NCBI GenBank assembly: GCA_949752735.1
Contig: OX457047.1
Location: 10,843,072 to 10,907,071, forward strand
Source of the DNA: Lumbricus terrestris
Lineage: Eukaryota; Annelida; Clitellata; Crassiclitellata; Lumbricidae
Direction of reading: 5' to 3'
Length of the DNA: 64,000 nucleotides
This document shows, piece by piece, positions 62,584 to 64,000 of the stretch (position 1 is the stretch's first letter; every line of letters starts with the position of its first letter). Under the pieces are notes generated by a model, which did not search any database, had not been told where the DNA came from, and saw only the letters and a program-made list of their open reading frames with translations. The position numbers and the translations under genes were made by a program.

Positions 62584-63642
62584 TGAAAGTAAGAATTTCG
62601 GAATGAAATTTTACAGGCTTATAGACAATTCATATTTACACATGATGGCCAGATTTCATCAAAATATTTCAAACACAACAAAAGCTGCATCACTTTTAGT
62701 GAGGCCACCCACCGTTTTTTGACAATTCAAAAACGCGACGCAAGAAAAAAGTTAAAAAACAATCTAAATGTGCTGGTCAATATCTTGGCCAAAAGTAAGA
62801 ATATTGAAATGAAATTTTACATGCTTAAAGACAATTCATATCTGCACATGATGGTCAGATTCCATCAAAATATTTCAAACAGAGCAAAAGTTATACCACT
62901 TTTAGGGAGGTCACCCACCGTTTTTTGACGATTAAAAAACGGAACGCAACAAAAAAGTAACAAAAACACGATTTTTTCTCTCATCTCAAATAATTGTCAT
63001 CAAATAGCCTTGATATTGACAGATGCTCATTGTTATTACTATTTAAAGAAGAAACAGGGTACCAGCGTAGCTGCGCGTCACTGAGAAGTCACTTAGCAAG
63101 ATGACAATCAAATTGGTAAATAAGGAATCTGTTCGATTAATCAACAGGTCCATCAAGAACTTTGCAAAGAGACTCAACAGAAGTTTTGGCACTGGTGTTG
63201 AGCACATTGAACACAAGTTGTGAAGCACAACCAAGTTCATTTGACAACAGTTACTTGAGATGAGACTTAATAAAATCGTGTTTTTGTTACTTTTTGTTTT
63301 GTTTCGTTTTTGAATCGTCACAAAAGGTGGGTGGCCTCACTAAAACTGCTATAACTTTTGTTCTGTTTGTAATATGTTGATGAAATCTGACCACCATGTG
63401 CAGATATGAATTGTCTTTAAGCCTGTAAAATTTCATTCGAAATTCTTACTATTGGACATGATATTGGCAAAAAACCTAATTTTTTCCTTTTCGTTTTTGA
63501 ATCGTCAAAAACCGGTGGGTGGCCTCACTAAAAGTGACATAACTTTTGTTCTGTTTGAAATATTTTGATGAAATCTGGCAATAATGTGTAAATATAAATT
63601 GTCTATAAGCCTGTAAAATTTCATTTAGAAATTCTTACTTTT
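62584..63642. mobile_element. Large palindromic element with ~400-bp inverted arms
   Basis: The left arm (62584-62995) and right arm (63252-63642) are imperfect reverse complements. Each arm holds two tandem copies of a roughly 190-bp unit containing AAATTTTACAGGCTTATAGACA, CATCAAAATATTTCAAACA and GGCCACCCACCGTTTTTTGA-type segments. About 250 bp lies between them. I see no transposase. Confidence 0.85.
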
Positions 63643-64000
63643 GGTCAAGATATTGGCAAAAAACCTAGGGGGGTCTTTTTTGGCGCACCCTATACATCAT
63701 TTATGCACATATAAATCTTCGTTTTGCATTTTGCTTAGAACACCATTGGGGGGTGGGCATGCGCCCCAATTGCCCCCCAAAGTTCACTGTCGGTATATAG
63801 GTGTACTTATTAATGTTCTGAAACCAAGAAATTATTTAAAATTGTTGTTAGAAGACATAACTTTCTAGCACGCTGAAGTCATCAGCAATCCAACTATAGG
63901 CCTACATATAAAGCACACGAAAAATCATTATATTCCCCCCCCAATTTTTGGTGGTGACCCCATGGTCCGATTTTGTCCGATTTTGGATATGTTATTCAGC
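63643..64000. other. No gene seen at right edge
   Basis: It holds a GGGGGGTGGGCATGCGCCCC-like block also echoed at 62339-62365, which may be the end of a further non-autonomous transposon. No coding content. Confidence 0.4.

Overview
This is a window of animal nuclear DNA. It has spliced genes with canonical GT/AG borders, metazoan-type transporters, LINEs with tRNA-headed SINEs, Helitron-like, hAT-like, Tc1/mariner-like and piggyBac-like remnants, and very abundant micro- and minisatellites. The repeat style (LINE/SINE pairs with a shared tail, hAT-like MITEs, a frequent TAGGCCTA palindrome) together with the gene families suggests a marine invertebrate, possibly an echinoderm or another deuterostome. 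That assignment is an inference and the species is not identifiable from what I can see.

Two cellular genes can be assembled from the sequence. (1) A minus-strand SLC5-family sodium/solute symporter, closest by eye to the SMCT/SLC5A8 group, covers 9719-36555. Sixteen coding exons with compatible phases sum to 1,863 nt (620 aa plus stop). (2) A plus-strand TMEM272-like four-transmembrane protein covers 42991-49420. Five coding exons sum to 564 nt (187 aa), and the first coding exon is only the ATG. A degenerate copy of the transporter's first coding exon lies at 3101-3390.

The rest is largely mobile or repetitive DNA. From left to right it holds: a Tc1/mariner relic with 355-bp inverted repeats (5096-6316); small hAT-like MITEs with perfect 8-bp target duplications; two tRNA-derived SINE families; and an 8.7-kb LTR retrotransposon with apparently identical 1.9-kb LTRs (11673-20402), inserted sense-oriented in transporter intron 13. 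Other transporter introns hold LINE, SINE, Helitron-like and hAT-like insertions, and intron 1 holds a minisatellite made of the exon 1 splice-donor junction. Beyond the genes come a CTTA-tailed LINE interrupted by a second LINE (about 55588-59990), a 23-bp satellite (51950-52530), an 8-bp satellite (48330-48795), a 670-bp polypyrimidine tract and a large palindromic element (62584-63642).

The most notable structures are: the array of 15 extra splice-donor copies in transporter intron 1; a Gag-protease LTR element whose open frame begins inside the LTR, crosses the primer-binding site and is interrupted by one in-frame amber codon, with no reverse transcriptase or integrase between its LTRs; and a hAT-like element whose terminal repeat plus flanking target-site sequence has been amplified into nine tandem units. 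I found no CRISPR array, operon or prokaryotic-type system, and would not expect one here.
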